Of a DNA stretch of 53,842 bases, positions 51,159 through 53,842 are shown in pieces (position 1 is the first letter of the stretch; every line of letters begins with the position of its first letter). Both the position numbers and the translations under genes were made by a program. The notes under the pieces are model-generated. The model did not search any database. It was not told the DNA's origin and saw only the letters and a program-made list of their open reading frames with translations. Source of the DNA: Thermoguttaceae bacterium (GTDB lineage Bacteria > Planctomycetota > Planctomycetia > Pirellulales > Thermoguttaceae); NCBI GenBank assembly GCA_017436025.1, contig JAFSDX010000065.1:1-53842 (forward strand), given 5' to 3'.

Positions 51159-53015
51159 TTACAAGAATATCAGCGTCGTCGCGATCAAAATCGGGAGCAA
51201 CGCGCAGACGCTCCAACCGATATAACCGAAGAAGCTCGGCATCTTGACGCCGCACTCTTCCGCGATCGCCTTCACCATAAAGTTCGGGCCGTTCCCGATG
51301 TACGTCATCGCGCCCATCAAGACCGCGCCCAACGAGACCGCGACCAAAAGAAGTTCGCGAATCCGAACGCCCGTCGCGGCTTCCCCGGCGGTCAACGTCG
51401 CTTCGAGTTCGTCCGCTTCGTCCGTCTTCCCGGCGGCTCGCAGTTCCGCGATCTCCGTTTCGTCGGCGACGCGCGCCACTTCGAAGAAAACGACGTAAGT
51501 CGGCGCGTTGTCCAACACCGACGAAAGCGAACCGGTCATCCAGAAAAGCTCTTGCGCTTCGTTCATTCCGATCTTCGACCCGACGGCGCTCGCCGCGGCG
51601 CGCACCTCCCCGCCCTTGACGTTCAAGATTTGCATCGGCGCCTGCATGCAAATGAAAATCCCGAAGAAGATCGCGGCGACTTCGATAATCGCGGCGAAAT
51701 TGAACTCGTTCTCCTTCCGAATCGCGTTCGAACCGCAAGCGAACGAAACCGCGACCAACGCCAACTGAACGACTTCGCGCAGGAACGTCGGCGGATACCA
51801 ACCGGTCTTAACGCCGAAAAGGGATAAAAACTCTTGACTCGGCGCCAACAACGCGACCGCCAACACGACGCCGATCAGGCAGAAAAGGTTCGGGAAAAGC
51901 CCGCGAACGCTCAGCGGTTTGCGTTCGGTCGCGTCGAGCGCTTTGCTCAAACCGGTTTCCTTAGGCCAATAATAAAAACGGTCGAGGACGTAATACGTCG
52001 CGATCAAGAGCCCGCAAACAAAGAGCCATTGCGACCAAAGCGCGAACGTCCAGAAGAACGCGACGCCGCGCAGATACCCCAAGAACAACGGCGGGTCGCC
52101 GATCGGAAGCAAACAGCCGCCGCAGTTGCAGACCGCGAAGATAAAGAAAACGACCGTGTGCGCGCGGAACCGCCGCTCTTTGTTCGTTTCGAGCAAGAGC
52201 CGAATCAGCAACATCGCCGCGCCGGTCGTCCCGACGAAGCTCGCCAACAACGCGCCGACGGCAAGAATCGCGCAGTTCGTTCCCGGCGACGCTTTCAAGT
52301 CGCCGGAAATCCGGATTCCGCCGGAAATCGCGAAGAGCGAAAAGAGCAAGACGACGAACGAAATATATTCGCCGACGATCGCGTTGACGAAGACCGTTCC
52401 CGCTTTAACGAACGGCGAAGCGTCCGCGGCGACCGTCGCGTGCGCCGGCCAGTGCAGATCGAGCGGAAAATCGCAGCAAAACGCGTAATAGCCGAGCGTA
52501 ACGGCGCCCAGAACCGCCGCGACGATAAAGCGATTCAGGTTGCTCTCCCACCAATGCGCGGTCGCCGGAATCAGCGGCAAAATCGCGATGCAAAGGAGCA
52601 AAATAACGAACGGCGCGACCGTCCAAAGGGGCGGAATCGGCGTTTCGCTCGCGGCGTTTTCCGACGCTTCCGTCGCCGTCGAGGCGTTCGTTCCCGCGTC
52701 GCCGCTCGTTTCGGTCGCTTCCGTCGCTTCCGGAACGTCGCCCGGCGTTCCCGCGTCGCCGCTCGTTTCGGTCGCTTCCGCCGCTTCCGGAACGTCGCCC
52801 GGCGTTCCCGCGTCGCCCGTTTCGGTCGTATGCGCGACGGCGACCGCCTCGTCGTGCGAGCCGTGTTCCTCGAACTGCGCCGCCGTCCACTTTTGCGGAA
52901 GTCCGGCGACCAACAGCCCGAGATAAACGACGATAACCGCGACGAGCGCCGCGATCGTTTTGCGATATGAAGTCGGAGCGCCGCTCGGCGACGCGTCGGG
53001 CTTATGTCCGGACAT
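51159..53015 (-). CDS. NhaD-type sodium/proton antiporter
   Basis: 618 residues, about 13 membrane segments. The segments GEYISFVVLLFSLFAISGGIRI, NCAILAVGALLASFVGTTGAAMLLIRLLLETN, HTVVFFIFAVCNCGGCLLPIGDPPLFLGYLRGV and AMTYIGNGPNFMVKAIAEECGVKMPSFFGYIGW are those of the NhaD/ArsB-like ion transporter superfamily. It should exchange Na+ for H+ in the inner membrane. Between TM1 (residues ~20-41) and TM2 (~130-150) lies a soluble loop of ~85 residues with two and a half 19-residue repeats rich in Glu, Thr, Gly and Pro. The family is fairly certain; ion specificity is inferred. Single-gene unit. Confidence 0.8.
   Translation of the reverse strand: MSGHKPDASPSGAPTSYRKTIAALVAVIVVYLGLLVAGLPQKWTAAQFEEHGSHDEAVAVAHTTETGDAGTPGDVPEAAEATETSGDAGTPGDVPEATEATETSGDAGTNASTATEASENAASETPIPPLWTVAPFVILLLCIAILPLIPATAHWWESNLNRFIVAAVLGAVTLGYYAFCCDFPLDLHWPAHATVAADASPFVKAGTVFVNAIVGEYISFVVLLFSLFAISGGIRISGDLKASPGTNCAILAVGALLASFVGTTGAAMLLIRLLLETNKERRFRAHTVVFFIFAVCNCGGCLLPIGDPPLFLGYLRGVAFFWTFALWSQWLFVCGLLIATYYVLDRFYYWPKETGLSKALDATERKPLSVRGLFPNLFCLIGVVLAVALLAPSQEFLSLFGVKTGWYPPTFLREVVQLALVAVSFACGSNAIRKENEFNFAAIIEVAAIFFGIFICMQAPMQILNVKGGEVRAAASAVGSKIGMNEAQELFWMTGSLSSVLDNAPTYVVFFEVARVADETEIAELRAAGKTDEADELEATLTAGEAATGVRIRELLLVAVSLGAVLMGAMTYIGNGPNFMVKAIAEECGVKMPSFFGYIGWSVCALLPILIATTLIFL
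52690..52830 (-). repeat. 57-bp tandem repeat in the antiporter gene
   Basis: Copies start at 52690, 52747 and 52804 (the last partial), almost identical, encoding a 19-residue unit of the type ETSGDAGTPGDVPEATEAT. They form a loop between the first and second membrane segments. Confidence 0.9.
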
Positions 53016-53235
53016 TTTGTTCCCCTCTTTTCCCTAACGTTGAGAGTCGACGCGACAACCGCCTCGACTCGGCGTTTTCCAACGGTCGGAGGCGAAACGT
53101 TCAACGGCCGCCGCCGCTCTATTCGCGACGTTCGATTTTCCCGTTAACGCTTAAGTATGCGAAATGGGTCGAAACGACGACGTTTTTTCGCTAAAAAGCG
53201 CGACTTTTTTTAAATATCGGCGAGCGTTTTCGCGA

Positions 53236-53269
53236 CGCGGCGCCGTTCCCCTTCCGAAGCGGCGCCGCG
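53236..53269 (-). terminator. Hairpin after the aldolase-like gene
   Basis: CGCGGCGCCG (53236-53245) pairs perfectly with CGGCGCCGCG (53260-53269). There is no T tract, so it is only terminator-like. The 53016-53288 gap contains nothing else recognised. Confidence 0.45.
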
Positions 53270-53288
53270 ACGTTCGAACGGTTCCGCT

Positions 53289-53842
53289 TTACATCGAGCG
53301 GCGAATCCGTTCGAGGTTCCATTCGAGCTTTTCTTTTTGCGTCATCTTCGAGAAGTCCGGGAGCGGCTCGAACGTTTTCGGGCCTTCGGTTTGCTCGAAA
53401 TAGGAACGACGCGGTTTTTGCGCCGGTTCGGCTTTTTTCGGCGCGTCGGTTTTCTTCGCGTCGTAACTGGTCGCCGTTTCGGTCGTTTGGAGGTCGTCTT
53501 CGAGGGAGCGTTTCGGGCGAATCCCCAATTTTTGCAGGTCGCCGTGATAGGCTTTCGTCGCTTCGACCGGCCCGATTTGGCCGTCGGCGATGGCGCGCAG
53601 GTACTCGATGAAGGTCAGTTGGTGTTCGGCGTTGTTGATTTTGCGCCCGTACAGCGCGACGCGAGCGCCGTATTTTTTCGCGTCGTGGAGCATTTGGAAC
53701 GCGTCGAGCGTGGTTCCGGCGCTCCCGCCCAAAATCCCGACGACGATTTCGGAGTCGTAACGGACGAGGGCTTCCATCGCTTTCGGGCCGTAATACGGAA
53801 TCTTCAAGAAAACCGGACGCCCGGCGCTCCCGACGCCCGCCA
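53289..53842 (-). CDS. Class I aldolase-like protein, C-terminal part (5' end outside)
   Basis: The frame runs out of the window: reading on past the TTG at 53807 gives AGVGSAGRPVFLKIPYYG. The rest is YGPKAMEALVRYDSEIVVGILGGSAGTTLDAFQMLHDAKKYGARVALYGRKINNAEHQLTFIEYLRAIADGQ, followed by EATKAYHGDLQKLGIRPKRSLEDDLQ. The strand/helix alternation, VFLKIPY with a lysine and VVGILGGSAGT resemble the last three strands of DeoC/LacD-like TIM-barrel aldolases, where a Lys forms a Schiff base. The last 60 residues form a charged tail (Lys, Pro, Gln) with no fold signature. Identification is moderate; the N-terminus is missing from the window. Confidence 0.5.
   Translation of the reverse strand, partial: AGVGSAGRPVFLKIPYYGPKAMEALVRYDSEIVVGILGGSAGTTLDAFQMLHDAKKYGARVALYGRKINNAEHQLTFIEYLRAIADGQIGPVEATKAYHGDLQKLGIRPKRSLEDDLQTTETATSYDAKKTDAPKKAEPAQKPRRSYFEQTEGPKTFEPLPDFSKMTQKEKLEWNLERIRRSM

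Overview
The window is bacterial chromosomal DNA rich in C and G at third codon positions. It looks like a member of the Planctomycetota, probably a host- or gut-associated polysaccharide degrader. This is inferred from the RpoA N-terminus ([13 protein letters not shown]), a long tryptophan-rich insertion in ribosomal protein L17, a caspase-FGE protein, a bacterial microcompartment shell protein, and several large secreted glycosidases with Tat-type signals. No tRNA, rRNA, CRISPR array, transposase or integrase was found.

Layout. (1) 1-10044: the 3' end of a flagellar rod-like gene (+), then leftward genes for a very large GH106-type rhamnosidase, a receiver-like protein, a Tat-exported metallo-beta-lactamase-fold protein and a small zinc metallopeptidase. 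(2) 10167-28507: the complete S10-spc-alpha ribosomal protein block, all leftward, from rpsJ (28081) to rplQ (10244), with secY, adk, map and rpoA. rpmD and infA are absent from their usual places. Promoters and terminators that can be read from the sequence split the block into at least four transcription units: S10 to rpsH, rplF to rplO, secY to map, and rpmJ to rplQ. (3) 28693-31693: secG, yicC, gmk, rpoZ and coaC, one leftward unit. tpiA (32045-32800) stands alone with its own promoter. (4) 32801-33903: a promoter and a terminator, both leftward, bracket about 520 bases without a recognisable protein, a candidate non-coding RNA. (5) 33904-48061: accessory metabolism, with three rightward secreted glycosidases, an uncharacterised protein, and leftward genes for an RmlD-like reductase, a tandem-domain BMC shell protein, a nucleotidyltransferase-fold protein, an Asn-rich thioredoxin and a BtuF-like lipoprotein. 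(6) 48346-53842: a caspase-coiled-coil-FGE protein whose C-terminus has the look of a diversity-generating-retroelement variable region, with unusual structured DNA downstream, then an NhaD-like antiporter and the C-terminal part of an aldolase-like gene.

How the parts fit together. The four large secreted glycosidases point to breakdown of complex plant or algal polysaccharides. A rhamnosidase and a microcompartment shell protein in the same genome fit the known planctomycete use of microcompartments for L-rhamnose and L-fucose, although no compartment enzyme is present here. Recognisable sigma-70-like promoters recur with similar boxes (TTGCGT, TTGACG or TTGCTT, 16-17 bases, TATAAT or TAAAAT), and I used them to define units. 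Asn/Gly/Ala/Glu/Lys low-complexity inserts recur in several unrelated proteins and greatly lengthen the rhamnosidase.

The observations I rate highest are the possible DGR target at 48518-48640, the orphan promoter-terminator unit at 33072-33628, the palindrome-rich promoter between rpsH and rplF, the two nested inverted-repeat elements (37877-37992 and 48411-48476), and the lone microcompartment shell gene. Everything was read by eye; no database search or folding program was run.
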